This document shows positions 17,054-25,564 of a DNA stretch of 64,000 nt, piece after piece. The DNA comes from Ferrovibrio sp. MS7 (GTDB lineage Bacteria > Pseudomonadota > Alphaproteobacteria > Ferrovibrionales > Ferrovibrionaceae): assembly GCF_038404985.1 (NCBI RefSeq), contig NZ_JBBKBA010000001.1, positions 462,001 through 526,000 of the forward strand, written 5' to 3'. The notes beneath the pieces are model-generated. The model was given only the letters and a program-made list of their open reading frames with translations. It was not told the origin of the DNA and searched no databases. Positions within the stretch are counted from its first letter, which is position 1, and each line of letters opens with the position of its first letter. The position numbers and the translations under genes are program-made.

Positions 17054-17775
17054 GCCTGCTGCAAGTCTCCGGCCTGACGCGGCGCTTCGGCGGCCTGGTG
17101 GCTGTCGATGGCGTCGAGTTCAACGTCGCTGAAGGCGAGATCGTCGGCCTGCTGGGGCCGAACGGTTCGGGCAAGACCACGGTGCTGAATCTGCTCTCCG
17201 GAGCGCTCAGCCCCGATGGCGGCTCGATCCGCTTCGGCGCGCACGCCATCCACGGCCTGCCGGCGCATCGCATCGCCCGGCTTGGGCTGGCCCGTACCTT
17301 CCAGCTTGTGCGTCCGCTCGGCTCGATGGATTGCCGCGACAATGTGATTGCCGGCCTGGCCTTCGGCGCCGAGCGCCGCTGGGGCCGTGCGGCCAGCCGC
17401 GAAGCCGATGACCTACTGGCCCGTGTCGGCCTGGATGGGCGCGGCGGCGCGCTGCCCGGCGAACTCACCTATATCGACCAGAAGCGGCTGGAACTGGCCC
17501 GCGCCCTGGCGCTGCGGCCGCGCCTGCTGCTGCTGGATGAATGGCTGGCCGGCCTCAATCCCACCGAATTGCTCGAAGGCATCAAACTGGTACAGAGCCT
17601 GCGCCAGCAAGGCATCGCCATCCTGCTGGTGGAGCATGTGATGGATGCGATCCGCTCGCTCTGCGACCGCTGCCTGGTGATGAGCGCCGGCAAGCGCATT
17701 GCCATCGGCCTGCCCGGCGAGGTGCTGAGCGACCCCGAGGTCGTGCGTGCCTATCTCGGTGACGACCATGCTTGA
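17050..17775 (+). CDS. LivG-type ABC transporter ATP-binding protein
   Basis: A 241-residue ATPase with Walker A GPNGSGKTTV near residue 36, a Q-loop in ARTFQLVRPLG, a LivG-type signature (LPGELTYIDQKRLELARAL, in place of classic LSGGQ) and Walker B LLLLDEWLAGLNP near 160. The residue after the catalytic Glu is Trp instead of the usual Pro, an oddity that may be a subgroup trait. The switch His is in LLVEHVMD. It begins inside the end of the LivM gene (ATGA overlap). Confidence 0.9.
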   Translation: MSLLQVSGLTRRFGGLVAVDGVEFNVAEGEIVGLLGPNGSGKTTVLNLLSGALSPDGGSIRFGAHAIHGLPAHRIARLGLARTFQLVRPLGSMDCRDNVIAGLAFGAERRWGRAASREADDLLARVGLDGRGGALPGELTYIDQKRLELARALALRPRLLLLDEWLAGLNPTELLEGIKLVQSLRQQGIAILLVEHVMDAIRSLCDRCLVMSAGKRIAIGLPGEVLSDPEVVRAYLGDDHA

Positions 17776-17783
17776 GGCCAATC

Positions 17784-18494
17784 ATGCTTGAAGTGAGCGG
17801 CCTGTCCATTGCCTATGGCCGCCACCAGGCGGTGCGCGACGTGGCACTCTCGGTGGCCCGCGCCGAGATCGTGGTGATCCTGGGCGCCAATGGCGGCGGC
17901 AAGACCTCTTTGCTGAAAGCCATTGCCGGGCTTTTGCCTGCCTCGGAGGGCGCCAAGCTGACGCTCGACGGCACTGACCTGACCAAACTGCCGGCACATA
18001 GAATAGTCGAAGCCGGCCTGGCGCTGGTGCCGGAGGGGCGCGGCATCTTCGGCGACCTGAGCGTGCGCGAGAACCTGCTGCTCGGCGCCTATCCGCGCCG
18101 CGCCCGGGGCAGCGAGACCGCCAATCTCGACCGCATCCTGAGCCTGTTCCCACGCTTGGCCGAACGCATGAGCCAAGCCGCCCGCACCATGAGCGGCGGC
18201 GAACAGCAGATGGTCGCCATCGGCCGCGCGCTGATGTCGGCGCCCGATATCCTGCTGCTGGACGAGCCCTCGCTCGGCCTCTCGCCGCTGATCTGTGGTG
18301 AATTGTTCAGTGCCTTGCAGCACATCCGCGCAACCGGCATCGGCGTGCTGCTGGTGGAGCAGAATGCGCGCCGCAGCCTGGCCATCGCCGACCGCGGCTA
18401 CCTGATCGAGCAGGGCCGCATCGTCGGCAGCGGTAGTGCCGCTGCTTTGCGCGACGATCCCGCCGTGCAGCGCGCCTATCTTGGCAAGCAATAG
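17784..18494 (+). CDS. LivF-type ABC transporter ATP-binding protein
   Basis: A 236-residue ATPase, the second of the pair. It shows Walker A GANGGGKTSLL, the LivF-type LVPEGRGIFGDLSVRENLLLGA segment, signature MSGGEQQMVAIGRALM and Walker B ILLLDEPSLGLSP, with the switch His position replaced in LLVEQNARRSLAIADR as usual for LivF. I use the ATG at 17784, with GAGG about six bases upstream. A TTG at 17772 in the same frame overlaps the LivG stop and is less likely. Confidence 0.9.
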   Translation: MLEVSGLSIAYGRHQAVRDVALSVARAEIVVILGANGGGKTSLLKAIAGLLPASEGAKLTLDGTDLTKLPAHRIVEAGLALVPEGRGIFGDLSVRENLLLGAYPRRARGSETANLDRILSLFPRLAERMSQAARTMSGGEQQMVAIGRALMSAPDILLLDEPSLGLSPLICGELFSALQHIRATGIGVLLVEQNARRSLAIADRGYLIEQGRIVGSGSAAALRDDPAVQRAYLGKQ

Positions 18495-18518
18495 ATTTTC
18501 GTGGAAGGAGACAGAGAG

Positions 18519-19970
18519 ATGTTCGAGACCCAGTTGCTGATCGGCGGCAAGGATGTGGCGGCCAGTGGCAGCAAGACTTTCGAGCGCCGCAATCCGTTGA
18601 GCGGCGACGTGGCAAGCCGCGCCGCCGCCGCTTCGGTGGCCGATGCCAATGCCGCCGCCGATGCCGCCGCTGCCGCCTATCCGGCCTGGTCCGCGCTCGG
18701 CCCCAATGCCCGCCGGGCCCTGCTGCTGAAAGCCGCCGACAACCTGGCCGCCCACGCACCGGATTTCATCGCCCGCATGCAGGCCGAAATCGGCGCCACC
18801 GCTGCCTGGGCCGGCTTCAATGTGCATCTGGCATCCGGCATGCTGCGCGAGGCGGCAGCGATGACGACGCAGATCGGCGGCGAGGTGATCCCGTCCGACA
18901 AGCCGGGCTGCCTCGCCATGGCGACACGTGAATCGGTTGGCGCGGTGCTCGGCATCGCGCCGTGGAATGCGCCGGTGATCCTCGGCACCCGCGCCGTGGC
19001 GATGCCGCTGGCCTGCGGCAATACCGTGGTGCTGAAGGCGTCCGAGACCTGTCCGGCGACCCATCGCCTGATCGCCGAGGCGATCCAGCAGGCCGGGTTG
19101 CCGGACGGCGTGATCAACGTGGTGAGCAATGCGCCGGCCGATGCCGCCGAAGTGGTGGCGGCGCTGATCGCGCATAAGGCGGTGCGGCGGATCAATTTCA
19201 CCGGCTCGACCAAGATCGGCCGCGTAGTGGCGGAACTGGCCGCACGGCAATTGAAGCCGGTGCTGCTGGAACTCGGCGGCAAGGCGCCTTTGGTGGTGCT
19301 GGACGATGCCGACCTGGATGAAGCGGTGAAGGCCGCCGCCTTCGGCGCCTTCATGAACCAGGGCCAGATCTGCATGTCGACCGAGCGGATCGTGGTCGAT
19401 AACGCGGTGGGCGACGCCTTCGTGGCGAAATTCGCCGCCAAGGCCAAGTCGCTGACCAGCGGCGATCCACGCCAGGGCAATGTGGCGCTGGGTGCACTGG
19501 TGAATGTGGAAGCCGTCGATCGCGTGCTGGCGCTGGTGGACGAGGCCGTGAGCCAAGGCGCCAAATTGGTGGCCGGCGGCAGCCGCGACGGCGCGGTGAT
19601 GAGCGCCACGGTGCTGGACCATGTGACGCCGGACATGCGCATCTATCACGAGGAAAGCTTCGGACCTGTAGCCTGCGTGGTGCGGGCGGATGGCGAGGCG
19701 GCGGCGGTGCATGCCGCCAACGACACCGAATACGGCCTCTCGGCCGCCGTTTTCAGCCGCAACATTCCGCGTGCGCTGACTGTGGCCAAGCGTATCGACA
19801 GCGGCATCTGCCATATCAATGGCCCGACCGTGCATGACGAAGCACAGATGCCGTTTGGCGGCGTGAAGGCATCCGGCTATGGCCGCTTCGGCGGCAAGGC
19901 CGGCGTCGAGCAATTCACCGAGCTGCGCTGGATCACGTTGGAAACCCAGCCCGGCCATTTCCCAATCTGA
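18519..19970 (+). CDS. Aldehyde dehydrogenase, vanillin/salicylaldehyde dehydrogenase-like
   Basis: A 483-residue NAD(P)-dependent aldehyde dehydrogenase. The general base Glu is in LLELGGKAPLVVLDDADLDE (near residue 252), the nucleophile Cys in FMNQGQICMSTERIVVD (near 285), and the cofactor-binding segment INFTGSTKIGRVV is near 228. The N-terminal LLIGGKDVAASGSKTFERRN and the C-terminal INGPTVHDEAQMPFGGVKASGYGRFG match aromatic-aldehyde dehydrogenases (Vdh, DoxF), so an aromatic aldehyde is the likely substrate. AAGGAG lies upstream of the ATG at 18519. It follows the ABC genes by 24 bases and is part of that operon. Confidence 0.87.
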   Translation: MFETQLLIGGKDVAASGSKTFERRNPLSGDVASRAAAASVADANAAADAAAAAYPAWSALGPNARRALLLKAADNLAAHAPDFIARMQAEIGATAAWAGFNVHLASGMLREAAAMTTQIGGEVIPSDKPGCLAMATRESVGAVLGIAPWNAPVILGTRAVAMPLACGNTVVLKASETCPATHRLIAEAIQQAGLPDGVINVVSNAPADAAEVVAALIAHKAVRRINFTGSTKIGRVVAELAARQLKPVLLELGGKAPLVVLDDADLDEAVKAAAFGAFMNQGQICMSTERIVVDNAVGDAFVAKFAAKAKSLTSGDPRQGNVALGALVNVEAVDRVLALVDEAVSQGAKLVAGGSRDGAVMSATVLDHVTPDMRIYHEESFGPVACVVRADGEAAAVHAANDTEYGLSAAVFSRNIPRALTVAKRIDSGICHINGPTVHDEAQMPFGGVKASGYGRFGGKAGVEQFTELRWITLETQPGHFPI

Positions 19971-20737
19971 TGGCCATGCTGCTGGAAGGCAAAGTCTGCG
20001 TCATCACTGGCGCCGCCGGCAGCATCGGGCTGGCGGCGGCAAGACGCCTGCTGCGGGAAGGCGCCCGCGTGCTGCTGGTCGACCGAGAAGAGGCTGCCTT
20101 GATGGCGGCGGAAGCACAACTCGGCGCAACCTCGAGCCATGCCGTGTCGGTGGCCGCCGATGTCGCCACCGCGGAGGACACGCGGCGCTATCTCGAAGCG
20201 GCGCAGCGCCTCTGGGGCGGCATCGACGTATTGTTCCTCAACGCCGGGATCAGCGGCGCCATCAGCCCGGTGACGGAATACCCTGAGGAAACCTGGGACC
20301 GCGTCATCGCCGTGAACCTGCGCGCACCCTTCCTCGCCTGCAAATACGGCCTGCCGCTGCTGCGCGATGGCGGCAGCATCGTGATGACCGGCAGCGTCGT
20401 CGGCGTCACCAGCGATCCCGGCATTGCCGCCTATGCCGCCTCGAAACACGGCCTGATCGGCCTGATGCGCACGGTGGCGAAGGAAGCGGCGCGGCGCGAC
20501 ATCCGCGTCAATGTGCTGGCGCCGGGTCCGATCGACAACGGCTTCCAACGCCAGATCGAAGGCCATCTAAGCAATGTCATCGGCACCGAGGCCGGCGCCT
20601 TCCTGGATGGCCTAATCCCGCTCGGCCGCCACGGCCTAGCCGATGAAATCGCCGAAGCGGTGCTGTTCCTCGCCTCATCCGCCAGCAGCTTCACCACCGG
20701 CAGCGTGCTGATGGCCGATGGCGGCATGCATATCTGA
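19970..20737 (+). CDS. Short-chain dehydrogenase/reductase
   Basis: A 255-residue classical SDR. It shows the cofactor loop TGAAGSIGLAAA (residues 13-24), the NAGISG motif near 88, Ser in TGSVVG near 141 and the catalytic YAASK near 154, then the PG motif in LAPGPID. The final ADGGMHI is typical. The ATG overlaps the last base of the ALDH stop (TGATG), so translation is coupled. It probably oxidises an alcohol to a ketone or aldehyde in the pathway served by its neighbours; the substrate is not deducible. Confidence 0.9.
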   Translation: MAMLLEGKVCVITGAAGSIGLAAARRLLREGARVLLVDREEAALMAAEAQLGATSSHAVSVAADVATAEDTRRYLEAAQRLWGGIDVLFLNAGISGAISPVTEYPEETWDRVIAVNLRAPFLACKYGLPLLRDGGSIVMTGSVVGVTSDPGIAAYAASKHGLIGLMRTVAKEAARRDIRVNVLAPGPIDNGFQRQIEGHLSNVIGTEAGAFLDGLIPLGRHGLADEIAEAVLFLASSASSFTTGSVLMADGGMHI

Positions 20738-20763
20738 CCCGCAACCCATAGACGGAGCGCCCC

Positions 20764-21297
20764 ATGCCCGAAGCCGCCACCACCGAATTCTGGCGTCACC
20801 TCACGCCGATCAACCCGGTGTTCAAGCCCGACGCGCTGCCCGAAGCCTATGTGCAGAACGCGCCGACCGACGACGAGAAACTCTATGTGCCGTTCACCGA
20901 CACGGTGTCGTCGCGGCCGCTGTGGATCTCGCCAGCGCAGAACAAGTGGTGCGACATCCTGATGGCCAAGGCCGCCGGGCTGGTGAACCGGCATTACCAT
21001 CCACATGAAGTCTTCGCCTACACGATCTCGGGCAAATGGGGCTATCTCGAACATGACTGGACCGCTACGGCCGGCGATTTCGTCTACGAGACGCCGGGCG
21101 AGGGCCACACGCTGGTCGCCTATGAGCATGAACAGCCGATGAAGGTGTTCTTCATCGTGACGGGGCCGCTGATCTGGCTCGACGAGCAGGGCAATTCCGC
21201 CGGCCATTTCGACGTGCATGACTATATCGCCATGTGCCGCGAGCATTACGACAAGATCGGCCTCGGCGCCGACTACATCACGAAGCTGTTTAGGTAA
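20764..21297 (+). CDS. 2,4'-dihydroxyacetophenone dioxygenase-like cupin
   Basis: A 177-residue single-domain cupin. The first cupin motif holds HYHPHEVF with His77 and His79, and the second holds GEGHTLVAYE with His115. This gives the three-His iron site known from 2,4'-dihydroxyacetophenone dioxygenase (DAD), which splits the side chain of an aromatic alpha-hydroxyketone to give a benzoate and formate. The WGYLEHDW and TGPLIWLDEQGN segments also fit that family. It is the last gene of the ABC-ALDH-SDR operon, 26 bases after the SDR. The substrate is an inference; other ChrR-type cupins share the fold. Confidence 0.78.
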   Translation: MPEAATTEFWRHLTPINPVFKPDALPEAYVQNAPTDDEKLYVPFTDTVSSRPLWISPAQNKWCDILMAKAAGLVNRHYHPHEVFAYTISGKWGYLEHDWTATAGDFVYETPGEGHTLVAYEHEQPMKVFFIVTGPLIWLDEQGNSAGHFDVHDYIAMCREHYDKIGLGADYITKLFR

Positions 21298-21308
21298 TGG
21301 CATAGGCC

Positions 21309-21425
21309 GTCATGCCGGCGAAAGCCGGCATCCCATTTCCTGCCAAATGGGACCCTCTGTAAGCGCCCGAACGCCTTACGGCGTTCGTGGGCGCACAGGC
21401 CCGAAGGGCGCGGCGCGAGGGTGAC
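21309..21425. repeat. Mosaic palindromic intergenic repeat, copy B
   Basis: About 117 bases from GTCATGCCGGCG to GAGGGTGAC. The modules, in order, are a GCCGGCGAAAGCCGGC hairpin, a CCCATTT...AAATGGG pairing, an ACGCCTTACGGCGT hairpin and a GCCCGAAGGGC hairpin. It is the same element as copy A in the opposite orientation. It lies between the convergent cupin and thioesterase genes and may also help end both transcripts. Confidence 0.8.
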
Positions 21426-21439
21426 ACGTGATTTGGATA

Positions 21440-21892
21440 CTACCCCGCACAGCCCAGGCGGCGGATCATTTCCGGCGGAATAGCCATGCCCTTGATCTTG
21501 CCCGGCTGCGCCGGATCGGGCTGTGCCAGCACGCGCTTCTCGCGGCCTTCCACCAGCAAAGTACCATCGGCGCGCTGGATACGATGGCCGACCTGGAAAG
21601 ACGAGCGGCCCCATTCGATGATACGGCTATGCACCACGATATGGTCCTGCACCGCCGCCGGCGCAAAGAACTTGGCATCCACCGAGACGATGGGAAAACC
21701 AATCGAGCCGATGCGGCGCAGCTCTTTCAGCGTGAAGCCGGCTTCCGCCAGCAGCCGCCAGGTACCGGCATCGAACCAGGCAAAGTAATTCGGATAGAAC
21801 ACGATATCCGCCGGATCGCAATCGCCCCATTGCACCTGCAACGGATGCACCGAGACCAAGGCCTCAGCAGCAACAACATCACTCGGCGGCAT
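21440..21892 (-). CDS. 4-hydroxybenzoyl-CoA-type thioesterase
   Basis: A 150-residue hot-dog-fold thioesterase. The segment VQWGDCDPADIVFYPNYFAW closely follows the 4-hydroxybenzoyl-CoA thioesterase motif, and Asp26 corresponds to the catalytic Asp of that enzyme. It should release a free aromatic acid from its CoA ester in the cytoplasm. The ATG at 21892 has GGAGG eight bases upstream inside the preceding oxidoreductase gene and overlaps it by 14 bases, so both are in one operon. A longer frame upstream is a shadow of that gene. Confidence 0.85.
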   Translation of the reverse strand: MPPSDVVAAEALVSVHPLQVQWGDCDPADIVFYPNYFAWFDAGTWRLLAEAGFTLKELRRIGSIGFPIVSVDAKFFAPAAVQDHIVVHSRIIEWGRSSFQVGHRIQRADGTLLVEGREKRVLAQPDPAQPGKIKGMAIPPEMIRRLGCAG

Positions 21893-23381
21893 GGCGCGCC
21901 TCCTGGGCCGCAGCGAAAGCGGCAAGCGTGCGGCTGAGCGCCTCGCCTTCCGGATCGCGCAAGGCGGCGACGCGCGTCTGCAGCACAGCGTCTGCGGCCT
22001 GGGCAACAGGCAGCTTGCCGTCCAGCGCAGGCAATATCAGATGCGCACGGATGCGCTGATAATTTTCCTCGCCACGCTTGTAGGTATCGCCATAGCCCTT
22101 GATCAGCCGCGCGCATTCGGCGATCTCGATGGCCAGCGCCAGGTCGAGCGAAGCCGCGCGCCGGATCAGGCCGAGCCAATCCTCGATCTGCGCCTGCTCC
22201 TGGGCATAGCGGTGGCTACGGCGGCGCCAGGGCTTCAAGGCCGCCAGCAGGCGGAAACGCAGATAGCCGCCGAGCCGGTTGCTCGGCAGGGTCATCGCCC
22301 AATGCCAGCGCCAGCCGCGCGCCTTGGCCAAGCGCAGCACCGGCTGCGCCAGGGAGGACGGCAGCAGGCCGGCCAGTTCCTCGATGCCGGGCTTGAGAAA
22401 ATCCGCCACTTCATAAGGCTGCCCGGCCTGGATACGGGTTTCGCGCTCAATCGCCTGGAACCGCTCCGGCTTCAACTTCAACTGCGCGACACGGATCACA
22501 TCCTCGACGCTCATGCGCAGGGCCAGATGCCGCGCCACCTCCGCCGCCAGCTTGCCTTCGGCATCAAGGCGAGCAACCGCCTCCAGGCGATCCAGGTACA
22601 AGCTGGCATAGGCGGCATCCTGGTAATCCAGCAGCCGCTTCACACCCGATGCGGCATGGGTATGTGCTGCCATGGGCAAAGCATCGACGCGCTGCGCCAG
22701 ATCGAGCAACGGGATCGGCGATGGTGCGATTTCGGCACGCGCCGCCGCCGCCGCGATTTCGCCGCGCGCATGAGCGAGGCCAAAGCGGAAACCGGAAAGG
22801 TTGCTTTCCACGGCTTTACCTTCGGCGCGGATGCCGGCCTCGAACAGATCGGCGGCCAACGGCAGCGCCTCGCTGCCAGCCAGTGCGCCGAGCAGCACGG
22901 CATTGAGGATCGAGCCGGATTCTTTCGCCGCCGCATCCATATCGAACAGCACGGCACGGCGGGCGCATTCCTTGGCGGCGCGGAACAGCCGGCCGCTGTC
23001 GAAACGGCCATCGCCCATGCCGCTTTTCTCCGCCACGGCGAAGATGCGGTGCGTGGAAGCGATCAGCAGGGTGCGGTCGGGCGTGACATAGCCGTTCTGC
23101 ATGGCGCGGCCGGCCTCGACGAATTCGGACGCGATCATCACATCGACCTGGCCCAAACCCGGATTGAGACACATCACCGGGCGCTGCTCTGTCACCGCCG
23201 GCCAGATCTCGATGTAATAGGTGGTGGCGCCGGTGCGCTGCGCCACGCCGGGAATCGAGGTCGCTTGCACCGGGAAGCCGGCGCGGCGCGCGGCCCCGGT
23301 GATCCAGTCGGTGAGTACGCCGCCGCCTTCACCGCCAAGCGCTGCAACAAGGAGCGTGATCGGGCGCTTGACGCTGCTCAT
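21879..23381 (-). CDS. Indolepyruvate:ferredoxin oxidoreductase beta-subunit-type protein with C-terminal extension
   Basis: A 500-residue protein. The N-terminal ~190 residues are the gamma-type pyruvate:ferredoxin oxidoreductase domain (LVAALGGEGGGVLTDWITGAAR, then QATSIPGVAQRTGATTYYIE). The remaining ~300 residues are a helical extension (seen for example in LALAIEIAECARLIKGYGDTY) found in the long IorB-like form of these enzymes. It joins with the alpha-subunit to convert aryl-pyruvates to aryl-acyl-CoA using ferredoxin. I start it at the ATG at 23381, which overlaps the alpha-subunit stop by four bases. Confidence 0.85.
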   Translation of the reverse strand: MSSVKRPITLLVAALGGEGGGVLTDWITGAARRAGFPVQATSIPGVAQRTGATTYYIEIWPAVTEQRPVMCLNPGLGQVDVMIASEFVEAGRAMQNGYVTPDRTLLIASTHRIFAVAEKSGMGDGRFDSGRLFRAAKECARRAVLFDMDAAAKESGSILNAVLLGALAGSEALPLAADLFEAGIRAEGKAVESNLSGFRFGLAHARGEIAAAAARAEIAPSPIPLLDLAQRVDALPMAAHTHAASGVKRLLDYQDAAYASLYLDRLEAVARLDAEGKLAAEVARHLALRMSVEDVIRVAQLKLKPERFQAIERETRIQAGQPYEVADFLKPGIEELAGLLPSSLAQPVLRLAKARGWRWHWAMTLPSNRLGGYLRFRLLAALKPWRRRSHRYAQEQAQIEDWLGLIRRAASLDLALAIEIAECARLIKGYGDTYKRGEENYQRIRAHLILPALDGKLPVAQAADAVLQTRVAALRDPEGEALSRTLAAFAAAQEARHAAE

Positions 23382-25507
23382 GCCCCCACGCTCCTGAGCC
23401 AGCCGATCATGGCTTGATGCAGGCGGTGATTGAGGCGGTCCCACAGCGAGGGGTTATGCACGATCTCGGTCTTGTAGAAGGACGGGCAGAGCACGGCGGC
23501 ATGGGCCACCTCGCCGCAATGGCCGCAGCCGACGCAGCCCTGGTTGACATGCGCCACCGGATCGCTGCGCAGCGGATCCGGATTGGGCTTGATGGTGAGC
23601 GACGGGCAGCCCGAGAGCCGGATGCAGGAATGGTCGCCGGTGCAGACCGCGTCATCGATTCCGAAACGGGTGCGCAGCACGCGCTCCCCCGCCGCCAGCG
23701 CCTTGGCCTCTTCGCCACGCAGGCGCCGCTGCCGGGCCAACTGGCATTCGCCATCGGCGATGATCACCTTGAGGCCCTTTTGCGCCGTGGAGAGTGCTTC
23801 CTTCAGGGCCGAAGTCATGCCGCCCAGGCCATAGGAGCGCAGCCGCTTCACCCATTGCACGCCCAGCGCCTTCAGGGTGGTTTCGATATCGGCACCGTTG
23901 ATGCCATCCTCATGGCGGTTCTGCTTCGAGGACGGCAGATATTGCACGCCGGTCGCCGAGGTATAGCCGTTCTGCAACACCACCAGTACGCCGTCGCCGC
24001 GATTGAACAGGGCCGAGGACACGCCGGTTATCAAGCCATTATGCCAGAAGCCGCCATCGCCCATGATGGCGATGGGCCGACGCTGCGACAGCGGCCCGAC
24101 GCCTGCCGCCGAGGCCAGGCTCATGCCATAGCCGAGGATCGAATGCCCCACCGAGAACGGCGCGAAAGTGGCGAGCGCATGGCAGCCGATATCGGCGGCC
24201 ACATGCACCGGGCCGGTCTCGCGCTCCACCAGCTTGATCGCGGTGAAGACCGGACGCTCCGGGCAGCCGGTACAGAAGGTCGGCGGCCGCAGCGGCAGAT
24301 CCGGGCCGATCAGCCCTTGCGCCTTGGCGCGCTGCGCCTGCGCTGCATCGAAGGCGGCGGCAGGTGCTGCAAGATCGAGATCGGGCCGCGCCTTGGGCAG
24401 CCAGGCGAGCAGGCCGCGCGTGAGGACTTCAATCGTGTATTCGCCGGCCATCGGCAGCATATCCTTGCCGGCCAGGCGGAGATTGCGGTCGGCACGGCGG
24501 AGGATCGTGCCGATAGCCTGTTCGAGATATTCCGGGCCGCCCTCCTCCACCACCAGCAGATGGTTCTTGCCGGCACAGAAATCGAGAATCTGCTGCGGCG
24601 CCAGCGGATGCGTCACGTTCAGCACCAGCATCGGCACGCGGCATTGCTCGAAAGCATCGGCAAGGCCCAGTGTCTGCAGCGAGCGGCTCAGTGCATTATA
24701 GATGCCGCCCTGCACAATGATGCCGATGTCATTGAGATCTCCGGGCATCACTTCGTTGAGGCCGTGTTCCAGGATGAAACGCTGCGCGGCGGGCAGCCGC
24801 TGCTCGAATTTCAGCTTTTCCTGCTTGAAGGTGGCGGGCGGATGCGCCAAGTGATCGTAGTTGAAGGCTGCCGGCCCCACCTTGGCGCGGCGCGATACGG
24901 TGGCGGCGCGGTTCTGCTTGGCTGCGAAACTTCCGGTGACATGGCAGGCGCGGATGCGCAATTCCAGCATCACCGGCGTGTTCGAGGCTTCCGACAGCTC
25001 GAAGCCTTTCTCGACACAGCGCACGATGGTTGACAACTCCGGGCGCGGATCAAGCAGCCACATCGAGGATTTCAGCGCGAAGGCATGGCTGCGCTCCTGG
25101 ATCACGCTGGCGCCTTCGCCGTAATCCTCGCCGATCACGATCATGGCGCCGCCGATCACGCCGGGCGAGGCCAGGTTGCTCAGGGCATCGGAGGCGACAT
25201 TGGTGCCGACGATGGATTTCCAGGTGACGGCGCCACGCGCCGGGTAGTTGATCGAGGCCCCGAGCAAGGCCGCCGCCGAGGCCTCATTGGTGCAGGTTTC
25301 GAGATGGATGCCGAGGTCGTCGAGGATATCCTGCGCCTGCACCAGCACGTCGATCAGATGCGACACCGGCGCGCCCTGGTAGCCGCCGACATAGGCGACG
25401 CCGGATTGCAGCAGCGCCTTGGTGACGGCAAGGATGCCCTCACCCTCGAACAGTTCTCCCTGCCCCAACCGTAAAGCCTGAATTTCCTTGCTGAAGGACC
25501 GTTCCAT
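23378..25507 (-). CDS. Indolepyruvate:ferredoxin oxidoreductase alpha-subunit-type protein (TPP, Fe-S)
   Basis: A 709-residue subunit. The N-terminal pyrimidine-binding region has GEGILAVTKALLQSGVAYVGGYQG, and the thiamine-diphosphate region has GDGGFWHNGLITGVSSALFNRGD near residue 490. The C-terminus carries a ferredoxin-like cluster motif, CVGCGHCGEVAHAAVLCP, with a second set of more widely spaced Cys just before it (CTGDHSCIRLSGCP). The enzyme oxidatively decarboxylates aryl-pyruvates such as indole- or phenylpyruvate to their acyl-CoA. GGAG precedes the ATG at 25507. It is divergent from the TRAP operon, with a perfect operator-like repeat between them. Confidence 0.88.
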   Translation of the reverse strand: MERSFSKEIQALRLGQGELFEGEGILAVTKALLQSGVAYVGGYQGAPVSHLIDVLVQAQDILDDLGIHLETCTNEASAAALLGASINYPARGAVTWKSIVGTNVASDALSNLASPGVIGGAMIVIGEDYGEGASVIQERSHAFALKSSMWLLDPRPELSTIVRCVEKGFELSEASNTPVMLELRIRACHVTGSFAAKQNRAATVSRRAKVGPAAFNYDHLAHPPATFKQEKLKFEQRLPAAQRFILEHGLNEVMPGDLNDIGIIVQGGIYNALSRSLQTLGLADAFEQCRVPMLVLNVTHPLAPQQILDFCAGKNHLLVVEEGGPEYLEQAIGTILRRADRNLRLAGKDMLPMAGEYTIEVLTRGLLAWLPKARPDLDLAAPAAAFDAAQAQRAKAQGLIGPDLPLRPPTFCTGCPERPVFTAIKLVERETGPVHVAADIGCHALATFAPFSVGHSILGYGMSLASAAGVGPLSQRRPIAIMGDGGFWHNGLITGVSSALFNRGDGVLVVLQNGYTSATGVQYLPSSKQNRHEDGINGADIETTLKALGVQWVKRLRSYGLGGMTSALKEALSTAQKGLKVIIADGECQLARQRRLRGEEAKALAAGERVLRTRFGIDDAVCTGDHSCIRLSGCPSLTIKPNPDPLRSDPVAHVNQGCVGCGHCGEVAHAAVLCPSFYKTEIVHNPSLWDRLNHRLHQAMIGWLRSVGA

Positions 25508-25564
25508 CGGCGCTTTTCTCCCTAGGCGGAAAAGTCGCATGGCGCGGCGTGCCGGTCAAGAAAC

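Noticed and set aside
13985-18494. Simple branched-chain amino acid (LIV) uptake system
   Set aside because: The subunits are of that family, but the ALDH, SDR and DAD-like cupin in the same operon point to another substrate. I therefore gave no liv gene symbols.
17751-19958. A 735-codon open frame on the minus strand
   Set aside because: It is antisense to the livF-type and ALDH genes, whose proteins have full family motifs. Its translation is His/Arg/Gln/Gly-rich, as expected for the opposite strand of a GC-rich gene.
21309-21425. Insertion sequence or transposon remnant
   Set aside because: No transposase fragment or target duplication is seen. The element is short, hairpin-rich and recurs as a non-coding repeat.
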